Position numbers and translations under genes: made by a program
Origin: Atlantibacter subterraneus
Lineage (GTDB): Bacteria > Pseudomonadota > Gammaproteobacteria > Enterobacterales > Enterobacteriaceae
Assembly (NCBI RefSeq): GCF_007570865.1
Contig: NZ_VLPS01000006.1
Location: 207,195 to 271,194, forward strand
Direction: 5' to 3'
DNA length: 64,000 nt
Shown here: positions 51,391 to 63,721 of the stretch, piece by piece
Layout: the number at the start of each line of letters is the position of its first letter
Numbering within the stretch: position 1 is the stretch's first letter
Notes under the pieces: generated by a model
Database searches by the model: none
Told to the model about the DNA's origin: nothing
The model's input: the letters and a program-made list of their open reading frames with translations, nothing else

Positions 51391-51652
51391 ATCGCGATCG
51401 AATCAGCTGCGAGCGATCGATAAACTCGTGGGTATTAGGATCATAATAACGGGATGGCCAGATTAGCCAGGGCTCCACGCCCAGTGCATCGGCAATGATA
51501 CGTTCCCCTTTGGGCCATGGGCGCGTCAGTGCGTTAGCCAGTGTAGAAGAACTTAACCCTGCTTTACGTGACTCAGCCGCTAAAGAGGTCCCTCTTTTGC
51601 GCAACCCGGCAATGATGTCGGCCGGATGCCAGTCTGTGACTTTCTTTTGCAT
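51389..51652 (-). CDS. sfsB: Ner-like DNA-binding transcriptional regulator SfsB (Nlp)
   Basis: An 87-residue protein resembling the phage Mu Ner repressor family, a few residues shorter than the E. coli protein at the C-terminus. It shows the helix-turn-helix DWHPADIIAGLRKRGTSLAAESRKAGLSSSTLANALTR-type region and the WPSRYYDPNTHEFIDRSQL tail. E. coli SfsB was linked to maltose-gene expression; targets here are unknown. Convergent with murA. Confidence 0.95.
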   Translation of the reverse strand: MQKKVTDWHPADIIAGLRKRGTSLAAESRKAGLSSSTLANALTRPWPKGERIIADALGVEPWLIWPSRYYDPNTHEFIDRSQLIRSR

Positions 51653-51810
51653 GTTTTCCCTCTATACAAAATGATGCGATCTTTCGCCTGCTGTTTTTCT
51701 CCGGCAACAGGTATAACATGAAAAGTTCCGAATGGTTCTTGTTAGTTTTAGATATAACCAGAAGTGTGCACAGATACGCACTATTTGATGCAAGCGATGT
51801 AAGTTTTAGG

Positions 51811-51840
51811 GGAAAATTTCTGCGCCGGATGGCGCAGAAA
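51811..51840 (-). terminator. ispB terminator
   Basis: TTTCTGCGCC-GGAT-GGCGCAGAAA is a perfect 10-bp stem at 51817-51840. On the minus strand it lies 17 bp past the ispB stop and is followed by TTTTCCCC. Confidence 0.85.
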
Positions 51841-51857
51841 TGAGAGAAGCAAGTCGA

Positions 51858-52829
51858 TTAATGATCGCGCTGAACGGACATATGCGCCAGGGCGATTAAT
51901 GCCTCGCGGTAAGGCGTATCGGGCAGCACATCCAGAGCCGCAATAGCTTTATCGGCTTCTTCTTCAGCACGCTGGCGGGTCCACTCCAGCGAACCGCATT
52001 CCGCCATGGCGTGAAGTACGGGATCGAGAAGATGACGGCCATTGCCCTGTTGAATCGCATCGCGAATCATCTTCGCCTGATCCTCGGAGCCATTCCACAT
52101 GGCGTGCAGCAACGGCAGCGTGGGCTTCCCTTCATTGAGATCGTCGCCGACGTTTTTACCCAACCGCTCGCCGTCCGCGCTGTAATCCAGCAAATCATCG
52201 ATAAGCTGGAACGCGGTGCCCAGATAGCGTCCATAATCCTGGAGCGCCTTCTCCTGAACGTCGCTGGCACCCGCCAGGATACCGGAACATTGCGACGCCG
52301 CCTCGAACAGCCGCGCAGTTTTGCTGTAGATGACGCGCATGTAGCTTTCTTCAGTAATGTCCGGATCGTTGACGTTCATCAGTTGAAGGACTTCGCCTTC
52401 GGCAATGACGTTAACGGCCTCGGACATCACGCCAAGCACTTTTAGCGAGCCGAGCTGAGTCATCATTTGAAAGGCGCGGGTATAAATAAAATCGCCGACC
52501 AGTACGCTGGCGGCGTTGCCGAAGGCTGCGTTTGCCGTCGCTTTACCCCGACGCATATCGGATTCATCCACCACATCATCGTGCAGCAGCGTGGCGGTAT
52601 GAATGAACTCGATCAGCGCCGCAATGGTCACGTGCGCATTGCCCTGGTAATTGAGCGCGCGCGCGGAAAGCACGGCAATCATCGGGCGGATGCGCTTACC
52701 GCCGCCGCTCACAATGTAATAGCCTAACTGGTTGATAAGCTGAACATCCGAGTTGAGTTGCTCCAGGATGGTCGCATTCACGCCCGCCATATCTTGCGCG
52801 GTTAACTCATTAATTTTTTCTAAATTCAT
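51858..52829 (-). CDS. ispB: Octaprenyl diphosphate synthase
   Basis: A 323-residue trans-polyprenyl synthase of the E. coli length that builds the C40 side chain of ubiquinone and menaquinone. The first Asp-rich motif DDVVDESDMRRG starts at residue 84 and the second, DDLLDYSAD, near residue 210. Divergent from rplU. Confidence 0.98.
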   Translation of the reverse strand: MNLEKINELTAQDMAGVNATILEQLNSDVQLINQLGYYIVSGGGKRIRPMIAVLSARALNYQGNAHVTIAALIEFIHTATLLHDDVVDESDMRRGKATANAAFGNAASVLVGDFIYTRAFQMMTQLGSLKVLGVMSEAVNVIAEGEVLQLMNVNDPDITEESYMRVIYSKTARLFEAASQCSGILAGASDVQEKALQDYGRYLGTAFQLIDDLLDYSADGERLGKNVGDDLNEGKPTLPLLHAMWNGSEDQAKMIRDAIQQGNGRHLLDPVLHAMAECGSLEWTRQRAEEEADKAIAALDVLPDTPYREALIALAHMSVQRDH

Positions 52830-52987
52830 CGCAAAAGTCTGGCTATCGTCCTGTTTACCACAAGTAACAATGGAAGAACGTATGATAGTAGGGTTGAAGT
52901 TGTAGGGTTGATTGTACCGTAAAAACGTAGCAGATAAACGTCACCATCAATGTTGTGTTTTTTTTCTGCGCTGTTTCACGACAGGAC

Positions 52988-53016
52988 TTGTCAAAGGCTC
53001 ACGATTTGCGTAATAT
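52988..53016 (+). promoter_or_regulatory. Sigma-70 promoter of rplU-rpmA
   Basis: TTGTCA (52988-52993), a 17-bp spacer and TAATAT (53011-53016) give an excellent sigma-70 promoter, with transcription expected from about 53023 and a leader of about 65 nt before the rplU ATG. Confidence 0.8.
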
Positions 53017-53061
53017 TCGCGCCCTATTGTGAATATTTGTAGCGCACTCTGAATCCTATAG

Positions 53062-53400
<339 letters not shown>

Positions 53401-53418
53401 TACAGGGGAGCAGATTAA

Positions 53419-53676
<258 letters not shown>

Positions 53677-53702
53677 GTTTTTCGTGTCCCGGTAACGGAT
53701 TG

Positions 53703-53729
53703 AGCCCCGCACTTGTTGCGGGGCTTTTT
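53703..53729 (+). terminator. rplU-rpmA terminator
   Basis: AGCCCCGCA-CTTGT-TGCGGGGCT is a 9-bp GC-rich stem followed by TTTT, 26 bp after the rpmA stop. Read-through into yhbE-obgE is likely, as the gap to yhbE is short. Confidence 0.9.
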
Positions 53730-53764
53730 ACATTCCGTATCTGGAAAATTCTCCAGGGATTTTC

Positions 53765-55919
<2,155 letters not shown>

Positions 55920-55930
55920 TAAGTGAATAG

Positions 55931-55955
55931 AAAGGCCGGGAATTCCCGGCCTTTT
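55931..55955. terminator. Bidirectional terminator between obgE and dacB
   Basis: AAAGGCCGGG-AATT-CCCGGCCTTT with a T-run on the plus strand (CTTTTTAATT) serves obgE. On the minus strand it lies directly after the dacB stop. Confidence 0.92.
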
Positions 55956-55959
55956 TAAT

Positions 55960-57393
55960 TTAGTTATTCTGGTAAATGTCTTTGTACAGACGGCTTTCAA
56001 AACGCACCAGCGGAATACGGCGATTGCGCTGATTGGCGGGTTCAACAGCGTAGCCGGACAAATACTGAATAAACGCCATTTTCTGACCGCTGGCGGTGGT
56101 GATAAACCCGGCCAGGTTGTAGACACCCTGCAGCGAACCCGTTTTCGCCGACACCTTTCCGTTTACCCCCGCCTCATGAAGCCCTGCGCGATACTGCAAC
56201 GAGCCGTCATAGCCGGCGAGAGGCAGCATCGAAATATAATTCAGCTGGGCATCATTCTGGGCGATGTACTGCAGTACCTGCATCATGGTGGCCGGAGAGA
56301 TCAGGTTATGGCGCGACAGGCCGGAGCCATCCACCACGATACTGTTGCCCAAATCGACGCCCGCTTTCTGACGCAGGATTTGCCGTACCGCATCTGCGCC
56401 AGCGCGCCAGGTTCCCGGTACGCCGAAGTACTCACGACCAATGGTGCGGAATACGGTATCAGCAATCATATTGTCGGATTTTTTCAGCATGATTTTTAGC
56501 AGATCGTGGAGCGGCGGCGACTGCTTGCTGGCGATAACTGTCGCCTGTGGATTCGGCTGCGTCTGGCGTAGCAGCGTGCCGCTATAACTAATGCCCGCCG
56601 TTTTCAGCTCCGATTTCAATATCGCCCCGGCATAGCCTGCGCCGTCCTGAATAGCGAACGCCAGCGGCAGCGGATCGGCGCGCTGCGTCAGGCAGCCGGT
56701 CAGGGTAAAGCGATTGAGATCGCCGGGCACGACGTCCAGTTCGCAATACTGGGCTTCCGGAGATCCCTTCGGCAGCGTTTTTACCTGGCTAAACATGGTG
56801 ACCGGGTAGTAAGAAGCGATACGTATAAACGCCATATCGCCGGGTTTCGGCGCACTGTAGAGCGAGATAGAAAAACAGTTACGGTCAACAATCGCAGCAG
56901 ATGGCGGGGCGCTGAAGCACTGCGTCATGTCGTTCCACGGCCAGCCCGGCGCTTTATCGTGACTGGCGAAAACCGAGGTATCGATCAGGACGTTTCCCTT
57001 AATTTCCTGGATACCGGTTTTTTTCAGCGCCGCCACTAAATTGCGGACATCCTGACGTTTAAACGTGGGATCGCCCCCGAAGCGCAGGATCAAATCGCCG
57101 TTAAGTACGCCGTTCTCCTGGCTACCCCGGCTTTCCAGCGAGGTAGTAAAGCGATAGTCAGGGCCAAGCTGCAGCAATGCCGCCAGCGCCGTAATCACCT
57201 TCTGGGTACTGGCGGGGAGGGCCATCTGCTGGCTGTGATAATCAATTGCCGGGGTTTGGCTGCCGACTTTCTGCACCATCAGCGCAAGGTTTGTGCCGGC
57301 GGGGAGTTGATTAATGTATTCTTCGACGTTTGCTGCGTTCGCAGTCAACGCCATACTTGTGGCCAATCCAATGACAAATCTGGTAAATCGCAT
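55960..57393 (-). CDS. dacB: D-alanyl-D-alanine carboxypeptidase/endopeptidase PBP4
   Basis: A 477-residue periplasmic class C penicillin-binding protein that trims and cleaves peptidoglycan cross-links. Signal peptide of about 20 residues (ending ALTANA). The active-site motifs are Ser62-x-x-Lys65 (ASTQK), SDN near residue 306 and KTG near residue 417. The length equals that of E. coli. Divergent from greA. Confidence 0.98.
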   Translation of the reverse strand: MRFTRFVIGLATSMALTANAANVEEYINQLPAGTNLALMVQKVGSQTPAIDYHSQQMALPASTQKVITALAALLQLGPDYRFTTSLESRGSQENGVLNGDLILRFGGDPTFKRQDVRNLVAALKKTGIQEIKGNVLIDTSVFASHDKAPGWPWNDMTQCFSAPPSAAIVDRNCFSISLYSAPKPGDMAFIRIASYYPVTMFSQVKTLPKGSPEAQYCELDVVPGDLNRFTLTGCLTQRADPLPLAFAIQDGAGYAGAILKSELKTAGISYSGTLLRQTQPNPQATVIASKQSPPLHDLLKIMLKKSDNMIADTVFRTIGREYFGVPGTWRAGADAVRQILRQKAGVDLGNSIVVDGSGLSRHNLISPATMMQVLQYIAQNDAQLNYISMLPLAGYDGSLQYRAGLHEAGVNGKVSAKTGSLQGVYNLAGFITTASGQKMAFIQYLSGYAVEPANQRNRRIPLVRFESRLYKDIYQNN

Positions 57394-57469
57394 AATCTCG
57401 CGGTAACAGCCTGGAAACGTGCCGTCATACTACGGTGCATCGTACGGTAAAGTAAACGATGACCCTCAG

Positions 57470-57497
57470 GGAACTTCAGGTTAAAATGCGTATCAAA
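57470..57497 (+). promoter_or_regulatory. Sigma-E-type promoter of greA/GraL
   Basis: GGAACTT, a 16-bp spacer and TCAAA fit the sigma-E consensus (GGAACTT-N16-TCTGA type). Transcription is expected near 57503. A sigma-E promoter for greA is known in E. coli. Confidence 0.75.
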
Positions 57498-57502
57498 ATG
57501 CA

Positions 57503-57547
57503 AAATCGTTCCTGACCTGGTGCCTTGCTCCGGGTCGGTTTTTTTTT
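57503..57547 (+). ncRNA. graL: GraL leader RNA of greA
   Basis: Between the sigma-E start and an early terminator lie about 45 nt, the size reported for E. coli GraL RNAs. The terminator has arms GACCTGG and CCGGGTC (57514-57520 and 57530-57536) and a run of nine T (57539-57547). Read-through gives the greA mRNA with a leader of about 140 nt. The exact ends are inferred. Confidence 0.7.
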
Positions 57548-57641
57548 GTTTGTTACCCGGCGCCTGCGGGTTTTGGCCGGGGCGACATACTGGCCGTAGC
57601 GGGGTTTCCGCTGCGAAAAGGACTGTTTAAGAGGTATAAAA

Positions 57642-58118
57642 ATGCAAGCGATTCCGATGACCTTACGTGGTGCTGATAAATTGCGCGAAGAGCTGGATTT
57701 CCTGAAATCCGTTCGTCGTCCGGAGATCATTGCCGCGATTGCCGAAGCGCGTGAACATGGAGACCTGAAAGAAAACGCTGAATATCACGCCGCACGTGAG
57801 CAGCAGGGTTTTTGTGAAGGACGCATCAAAGATATTGAAGCCAAGCTCTCTAACGCTCAGGTGATTGATATCACTAAAATGCCGAACAATGGGCGGGTGA
57901 TTTTCGGTTCTACCGTAACCGTGTTGAATCTGGATTCCGATGAAGAGCAAACCTACCGCATTGTGGGTGATGACGAGGCCGATTTTAAGCAAAACCTGAT
58001 TTCGGTAAACTCGCCCATTGCGCGTGGCCTGGTAGGAAAAGAAGTCGATGACGTGGTGGTGATCAACACCCCGGGTGGGCAGGTTGAATTCGAAATCGTG
58101 AAAGTCGAATATCTTTAA
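57642..58118 (+). CDS. greA: Transcription elongation factor GreA
   Basis: A 158-residue factor of the E. coli length that rescues back-tracked RNA polymerase by promoting transcript cleavage. The N-terminal coiled coil carries the acidic tip residues in [20 protein letters not shown]; the C-terminal FKBP-like domain ends [16 protein letters not shown]...[10 protein letters not shown]. Confidence 0.98.
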   Translation: MQAIPMTLRGADKLREELDFLKSVRRPEIIAAIAEAREHGDLKENAEYHAAREQQGFCEGRIKDIEAKLSNAQVIDITKMPNNGRVIFGSTVTVLNLDSDEEQTYRIVGDDEADFKQNLISVNSPIARGLVGKEVDDVVVINTPGGQVEFEIVKVEYL

Positions 58119-58260
58119 TAACGGCGATAACCCACGCACATTTTCGGCCTAATCCGAATGGTTAAAGAATATACGTCTGCGTTGAAAGTTTGACGGCAGG
58201 TGTTAGATAAAAATCATGGTGATTGCGGAATGAAAATTTGCGGCTATTGTAAAGCCAGGT

Positions 58261-58283
58261 AAAAGGCCGCAATGCGGCCTTTT
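58261..58283. terminator. Bidirectional terminator between greA and yhbY
   Basis: AAAAGGCCGC-AAT-GCGGCCTTTT is a perfect 10-bp stem with A and T runs on the two sides, lying between the convergent greA and yhbY genes. Confidence 0.9.
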
Positions 58284-58360
58284 AACATCACACAGAGCAT
58301 GGCATTTTGCTCAGCGCTGCCACATTATTGTTACAATTATGTGGACTCATCCGATGATGA

Positions 58361-58654
58361 TTAACGCGGCAGCGAAATTTTGCGCTCTTGTGAAGGACGG
58401 TACAGAACGAGCGTTTTACCGATAACCTGGACATTACAGGCGCCGGTTTCCCGCACGATGGCCTCAACGACCAGGGTTTTCGTTTCGCGATCTTCCGTGG
58501 CGATTTTCACCTTGATCAGCTCATGATGCGTAAGCGCTTGTTCAATCTCGGCCAGTACCCCTTCGGTCAAACCATTATTGCCAAGCATAACAACGGGCTT
58601 GAGCGGATGTGCCAGACCTTTCAGGTGCTGTTTTTGTTTAGTACTCAGATTCAT
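58361..58654 (-). CDS. yhbY: Ribosome assembly RNA-binding protein YhbY
   Basis: A 97-residue CRM-domain protein of the E. coli length with the GNNGLTEGVLAEIEQAL (GxxG) loop that contacts RNA. It associates with pre-50S subunits in E. coli. Divergent from rlmE, a 23S rRNA methyltransferase gene. Confidence 0.97.
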   Translation of the reverse strand: MNLSTKQKQHLKGLAHPLKPVVMLGNNGLTEGVLAEIEQALTHHELIKVKIATEDRETKTLVVEAIVRETGACNVQVIGKTLVLYRPSQERKISLPR

Positions 58655-58809
58655 CGGTTTTTTTACTTACGTTGGGATTGAAAACGGTTCATTCTACCGC
58701 CATCTCCCATTAATACCCAACAGATTTCAAATTGTACTGCGAGGCGAAAGCGCAGGGTATTCAGCCTGACGGCACGTGGGTATCACGATGAACCCGGATG
58801 GAAATTGAA

Positions 58810-59439
58810 ATGACAGGTAAAAAGCGTTCTGCCAGCTCGAGCCGCTGGCTCCAGGAACACTTTAGCGATAAATATGTTCAACAGGCTCAGAAAAAAGGGT
58901 TACGTTCCCGAGCCTGGTTTAAACTTGATGAAATACAGCAAAGTGACAAACTTTTTAAGCCAGGAATGACGGTTGTCGATCTTGGCGCTGCACCCGGCGG
59001 TTGGTCCCAGTATGTGGTCACGCAGATTGGCGGCCAGGGTCGCATTATCGCATGCGATCTTTTACCTATGGATCCTATCGTCGGTGTGGACTTTATTCAG
59101 GGCGATTTTCGTGATGAATTAGTCGTGAAGGCGCTGCTGGAGCGTGTAGGTGAGAGTAAAGTACAGGTTGTCATGTCGGATATGGCGCCAAATATGAGCG
59201 GGACACCTGCTGTTGATATTCCTCGCTCCATGTATCTGGTCGAACTGGCTTTGGATATGTGTCGCGATGTGTTGGCGCCGGGTGGTAGTTTTGTAGTGAA
59301 GGTGTTCCAGGGCGAAGGTTTCGATGAGTATCTAAGGGATATTCGCTCCCTGTTTACGAAGGTGAAAGTTCGTAAGCCGGATTCTTCCCGTGCCCGTTCA
59401 CGTGAAGTTTACATTGTAGCGACTGGGCGCAAACTATAG
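58810..59439 (+). CDS. rlmE: 23S rRNA (uridine2552-2'-O)-methyltransferase
   Basis: A 209-residue SAM-dependent methyltransferase of the E. coli length (RrmJ/FtsJ) acting on U2552 of the 50S subunit. ATG 58810 ([15 protein letters not shown]) is preferred over ATG 58798. The SAM motif [14 protein letters not shown] and the catalytic K-D-K-E tetrad context ([37 protein letters not shown]) are visible. A heat-shock operon with ftsH in E. coli. Confidence 0.98.
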   Translation: MTGKKRSASSSRWLQEHFSDKYVQQAQKKGLRSRAWFKLDEIQQSDKLFKPGMTVVDLGAAPGGWSQYVVTQIGGQGRIIACDLLPMDPIVGVDFIQGDFRDELVVKALLERVGESKVQVVMSDMAPNMSGTPAVDIPRSMYLVELALDMCRDVLAPGGSFVVKVFQGEGFDEYLRDIRSLFTKVKVRKPDSSRARSREVYIVATGRKL

Positions 59440-59486
59440 TACCCTGACGCTGTTTGTTAACACAGTTGTAATATGAGGTTAATCCC

Positions 59487-61427
59487 TTGAGTGACATGGC
59501 GAAAAACCTAATACTCTGGCTGGTCATTGCCGTTGTGCTGATGTCAGTATTCCAGAGCTTTGGGCCCAGCGAGTCGAATGGCCGTAGGGTGGATTACTCT
59601 ACCTTCTTGCAGGAAGTTAACCAGGATCAGGTTCGCGAAGCGCGTATCAACGGACGTGAAATCAACGTTACCAAGAAAGACAGTAACAAATACACGACTT
59701 ACATCCCCGTTAACGACCCGAAGCTGCTTGATAACCTGATTACCAAAAACGTAAAAGTGGTTGGCGAGCCGCCTGAAGAGCCGAGCCTGCTGGCTTCCAT
59801 CTTTATTTCCTGGTTCCCGATGCTGTTGCTGATTGGCGTCTGGATCTTCTTTATGCGCCAGATGCAGGGCGGCGGCGGTAAAGGCGCTATGTCGTTCGGT
59901 AAGAGCAAGGCGCGCATGCTGACCGAAGATCAGATTAAGACCACGTTCGCCGACGTCGCCGGTTGCGACGAAGCGAAAGAAGAAGTGGGCGAACTGGTTG
60001 AATATCTGCGTGAACCGAGCCGCTTCCAGAAGCTGGGCGGTAAGATCCCGAAAGGCGTCCTGATGGTTGGCCCTCCGGGGACCGGTAAGACCCTGCTGGC
60101 GAAAGCCATTGCGGGCGAAGCGAAAGTACCGTTCTTCACCATTTCAGGTTCCGACTTCGTAGAAATGTTCGTTGGTGTGGGTGCCTCCCGCGTTCGTGAC
60201 ATGTTCGAACAGGCTAAGAAAGCTGCGCCGTGCATCATCTTTATCGATGAAATCGACGCCGTAGGCCGTCAGCGTGGCGCAGGCCTGGGCGGTGGTCACG
60301 ACGAGCGTGAACAAACCCTGAACCAGATGTTGGTCGAGATGGACGGCTTCGAAGGTAACGAAGGCATTATCGTTATCGCGGCGACTAACCGTCCTGACGT
60401 ACTTGACCCTGCGCTGCTGCGTCCAGGCCGTTTTGACCGTCAGGTTGTGGTTGGCCTGCCGGACGTGCGCGGTCGTGAGCAGATCCTGAAAGTGCATATG
60501 CGTCGCGTTCCGCTGTCTCCGGACATCGATGCGGCCATCATTGCGCGCGGTACCCCGGGCTTCTCCGGTGCGGATCTCGCCAACCTGGTGAACGAAGCCG
60601 CGCTTTTTGCCGCTCGCGGTAACAAACGCGTCGTTTCAATGGTTGAGTTCGAAAAAGCGAAAGACAAAATCATGATGGGTGCGGAACGCCGCTCCATGGT
60701 GATGACCGAAGCGCAGAAAGAATCTACCGCGTATCACGAAGCAGGCCACGCCATTATTGGCCGTCTGGTGCCGGAACACGATCCGGTGCATAAAGTGACG
60801 ATTATCCCGCGCGGTCGCGCGCTGGGTGTGACGTTCTTCCTGCCGGAAGGTGATGCAATCAGCGCCAGCCGCCAGAAGCTGGAAAGCCAGATCTCCACGC
60901 TGTACGGCGGTCGTCTTGCTGAAGAGATCATCTACGGTGCTGAGCATGTTTCTACCGGTGCGTCCAACGACATCAAAGTGGCGACGAACCTGGCGCGTAA
61001 CATGGTGACCCAATGGGGCTTCTCCGACAAACTCGGTCCGCTGCTGTACGCGGAAGAAGAGGGCGAAGTGTTCCTGGGCCGCAGCGTTGCAAAAGCTAAA
61101 CATATGTCCGATGAAACCGCGCGTATCATCGACCAGGAAGTGAAAGCGCTGATTGAACGTAACTACAATCGCGCCCGCACCATCCTGAATGACAACATGG
61201 ATATTCTCCACGCCATGAAAGACGCACTGATGAAGTATGAAACCATCGATGCGCCGCAGATTGACGACCTGATGGCTCGCCGCCACGTGCGTCCGCCAGC
61301 AGGCTGGGAAGATCCAGGCACGAACAACTCTGATAACAATGGCACCCCGCAAGCGCCGCGTCCGATTGATGAGCCGCGTACGCCGAACCCGGGCAATACC
61401 ATGTCAGAACAGTTGGGCGACAAGTAA
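59487..61427 (+). CDS. ftsH: ATP-dependent zinc metalloprotease FtsH
   Basis: A membrane-bound AAA+ protease of 646 residues that degrades LpxC, sigma-32 and damaged membrane proteins. TTG 59487 is chosen because GAGGT lies 8-9 bp upstream; ATG 59496 (MAKNLILWL, 643 residues), used for E. coli, is about 17 bp from that site, so both starts are possible. Two membrane helices (near residues 7-26 and 98-122), Walker A GPPGTGKT near 195, SRH region, and the zinc motif HEAGH near 417 are intact. Confidence 0.98.
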   Translation: MSDMAKNLILWLVIAVVLMSVFQSFGPSESNGRRVDYSTFLQEVNQDQVREARINGREINVTKKDSNKYTTYIPVNDPKLLDNLITKNVKVVGEPPEEPSLLASIFISWFPMLLLIGVWIFFMRQMQGGGGKGAMSFGKSKARMLTEDQIKTTFADVAGCDEAKEEVGELVEYLREPSRFQKLGGKIPKGVLMVGPPGTGKTLLAKAIAGEAKVPFFTISGSDFVEMFVGVGASRVRDMFEQAKKAAPCIIFIDEIDAVGRQRGAGLGGGHDEREQTLNQMLVEMDGFEGNEGIIVIAATNRPDVLDPALLRPGRFDRQVVVGLPDVRGREQILKVHMRRVPLSPDIDAAIIARGTPGFSGADLANLVNEAALFAARGNKRVVSMVEFEKAKDKIMMGAERRSMVMTEAQKESTAYHEAGHAIIGRLVPEHDPVHKVTIIPRGRALGVTFFLPEGDAISASRQKLESQISTLYGGRLAEEIIYGAEHVSTGASNDIKVATNLARNMVTQWGFSDKLGPLLYAEEEGEVFLGRSVAKAKHMSDETARIIDQEVKALIERNYNRARTILNDNMDILHAMKDALMKYETIDAPQIDDLMARRHVRPPAGWEDPGTNNSDNNGTPQAPRPIDEPRTPNPGNTMSEQLGDK

Positions 61428-61508
61428 GTTTTAATGAAGCGGTAATGAGAAAACCCTGGGCATGCCCGGGGTTTTTTTTGGTATGTGAACTGGTCTCAAG
61501 GATTAACG

Positions 61509-62357
61509 ATGAAACTCTATGCCCAGGGATCCACGCTGGATCTTACGCACCCCCACGTAATGGGAATTCTCAACGTCACGCCGGATTCTTTTTCTGATGG
61601 CGGCAAGCACAATCAGCTGATTGATGCGGTGAAACATGCCAACGCCATGATTAATGCCGGGGCGACCATCATCGATGTGGGCGGCGAGTCCACGCGGCCG
61701 GGCGCTGATGAAGTCAGCGTGGAGGAAGAGTTGGCGCGCGTGATCCCGGTCGTTGAGGCCATAGCCCAACGTTTCGAAGTCTGGGTTTCTGTCGATACCT
61801 CGAAGCCGGAAGTGATCCTTGAGTCCGCCAGGGCGGGCGCGCATATCATCAACGACATTCGTTCGTTGCAGGAACCCGGCGCGCTGGCTGCCGCAGCGCA
61901 AACGGGGCTGCCGGTGTGCCTGATGCATATGCAGGGCGAACCGCGCACTATGCAACATGCGCCGCATTATGATGACGTTTTTGAGACGGTAAATCGCTAC
62001 TTTGTTGAACAAATCGCGCGTTGCGAAGCGGCGGGAATCGCAAAAGAGAAATTGTTACTCGACCCCGGTTTCGGTTTCGGTAAGAATCTCCATCATAATT
62101 ATCAACTTCTCGCCAGGCTTGCAGAATTTCATCATTTCGAACTACCGCTTTTAGTGGGAATGTCGCGTAAATCTATGGTCGGTCAGTTACTGAATGTCGG
62201 GCCGACGGAGCGATTAAGCGGCAGCCTGGCCTGCGCTGTGATCGCGGCGATGCAGGGGGCGCAGATTATTCGCGTCCATGACGTTAAAGAGACGGTAGAA
62301 GCAATGAGAGTTGTCGAAGCTACACTTTCAGCGAAGGATAAAAAACGCTATGAGTAA
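61509..62357 (+). CDS. folP: Dihydropteroate synthase
   Basis: A 282-residue enzyme of the E. coli length joining p-aminobenzoate to the pterin diphosphate in folate synthesis; the target of sulfonamides. ATG 61509 ([19 protein letters not shown]) follows AAGGATT. Signatures [14 protein letters not shown] and [12 protein letters not shown] are standard and no resistance-type insertion is seen near them. Overlaps glmM by 8 bp. Confidence 0.98.
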   Translation: MKLYAQGSTLDLTHPHVMGILNVTPDSFSDGGKHNQLIDAVKHANAMINAGATIIDVGGESTRPGADEVSVEEELARVIPVVEAIAQRFEVWVSVDTSKPEVILESARAGAHIINDIRSLQEPGALAAAAQTGLPVCLMHMQGEPRTMQHAPHYDDVFETVNRYFVEQIARCEAAGIAKEKLLLDPGFGFGKNLHHNYQLLARLAEFHHFELPLLVGMSRKSMVGQLLNVGPTERLSGSLACAVIAAMQGAQIIRVHDVKETVEAMRVVEATLSAKDKKRYE

Positions 62358-63687
62358 CCGTAAATATTTTGGCACCGATGGCATCCGTGGGCGCGTAGGG
62401 GATGCACCCATTACGCCTGACTTTGTGCTCAAGCTGGGCTGGGCCGCCGGAAAGGTGCTGGCGCGTCATGGCTCCCGCAAAATTATTATTGGTAAAGATA
62501 CCCGCATTTCCGGCTATATGCTGGAGTCCGCGCTGGAGGCTGGGCTGGCCGCAGCAGGCTTGTCCGCCTCTTTTACTGGCCCAATGCCGACACCGGCAAT
62601 TGCCTACATGACCCGGACTTTCCGTGCGGAAGCCGGGATCGTGATCTCGGCATCACATAACCCGTTTTACGATAACGGCATCAAATTTTTCTCCATTGAC
62701 GGCACCAAGTTACCGGACGAAGTCGAAGAAGCGATCGAAGCCGAAATGGAAAAAGAGATCACCTGTGTGGATTCCGCGCAGCTCGGTAAAGCCAGCCGTA
62801 TTGTGGATGCTGCCGGGCGCTATATCGAATTCTGTAAGGCCACCTTTCCGAACGAACTCAATCTTAACAGCCTGAAGATTGTGGTGGACTGCGCCAATGG
62901 CGCGACCTACCACATTGCGCCAAACGTGCTGCGTGAACTGGGTGCCCAGGTCATTGCCGTGGGTTGCGAGCCGGATGGCGTAAACATCAACGAAAAATGC
63001 GGCGCGACCGATGTGCGGATGCTACAGGCGCGCGTGGTGGCAGAAAAAGCCGATCTGGGCATTGCGTTTGATGGCGACGGCGACCGCGTCATTATGGTTG
63101 ACCATGAAGGCAATAAAGTCGATGGCGACCAGATCCTTTATATCATCGCCCGCGAAGGTCTGCGCCAGGGCAAACTGCGCGGCGGCGCAGTCGGCACATT
63201 AATGAGCAACATGGGCCTGGAAGTGGCGTTGAAGCAGCTCGGCATTCCGTTTGCCCGCGCCAAAGTTGGCGACCGCTACGTGCTGGAAAAAATGCAGGAG
63301 AAAGGCTGGCGCATTGGGGCGGAAAACTCAGGCCACGTGATTCTGCTTGATCAGACCACCACCGGCGACGGTATTGTCGCGGCGCTGCAGGTATTAACCG
63401 CCATGGTCAGGAACCATATGAGCCTGCACGACCTGTGCAGTGGCATGAAACTGTTCCCGCAGGTGCTGGTTAACGTGCGTTTTACCGCTGGCAGCGGCGA
63501 CCCGCTGGAAAGCGATCAGGTGAAAGCGATCACTGCTGAAGTCGAGCAGGCGCTGGGTAACCGTGGACGTGTGCTGTTGCGTAAATCCGGCACCGAGCCG
63601 TTGATCCGCGTGATGGTCGAAGGTGAAGACGAAGAGCAGGTCACTGCATTTGCCAACCGGATTGCCGACGCGGTTAAAGCGGCGTAA
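62350..63687 (+). CDS. glmM: Phosphoglucosamine mutase
   Basis: A 445-residue enzyme of the E. coli length that turns glucosamine 6-phosphate into glucosamine 1-phosphate for UDP-GlcNAc synthesis. The phosphorylated residue is Ser102 in [12 protein letters not shown]; the metal-binding loop is DGDGDR near residue 241. ATG 62350 ([15 protein letters not shown]) lies inside the end of folP. It supplies the pathway that rapZ regulates and that murA draws on. Confidence 0.99.
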   Translation: MSNRKYFGTDGIRGRVGDAPITPDFVLKLGWAAGKVLARHGSRKIIIGKDTRISGYMLESALEAGLAAAGLSASFTGPMPTPAIAYMTRTFRAEAGIVISASHNPFYDNGIKFFSIDGTKLPDEVEEAIEAEMEKEITCVDSAQLGKASRIVDAAGRYIEFCKATFPNELNLNSLKIVVDCANGATYHIAPNVLRELGAQVIAVGCEPDGVNINEKCGATDVRMLQARVVAEKADLGIAFDGDGDRVIMVDHEGNKVDGDQILYIIAREGLRQGKLRGGAVGTLMSNMGLEVALKQLGIPFARAKVGDRYVLEKMQEKGWRIGAENSGHVILLDQTTTGDGIVAALQVLTAMVRNHMSLHDLCSGMKLFPQVLVNVRFTAGSGDPLESDQVKAITAEVEQALGNRGRVLLRKSGTEPLIRVMVEGEDEEQVTAFANRIADAVKAA

Positions 63688-63693
63688 AAAACG

Positions 63694-63720
63694 AAGCGCC
63701 GGAATTCCGGCGCTTTTTTT
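63694..63720 (+). terminator. Terminator after glmM
   Basis: AAGCGCCGG-AATT-CCGGCGCTT followed by TTTTT lies 6 bp after the glmM stop. The palindromic stem can also act on the converging transporter gene. Confidence 0.93.
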
Positions 63721-63721
63721 A

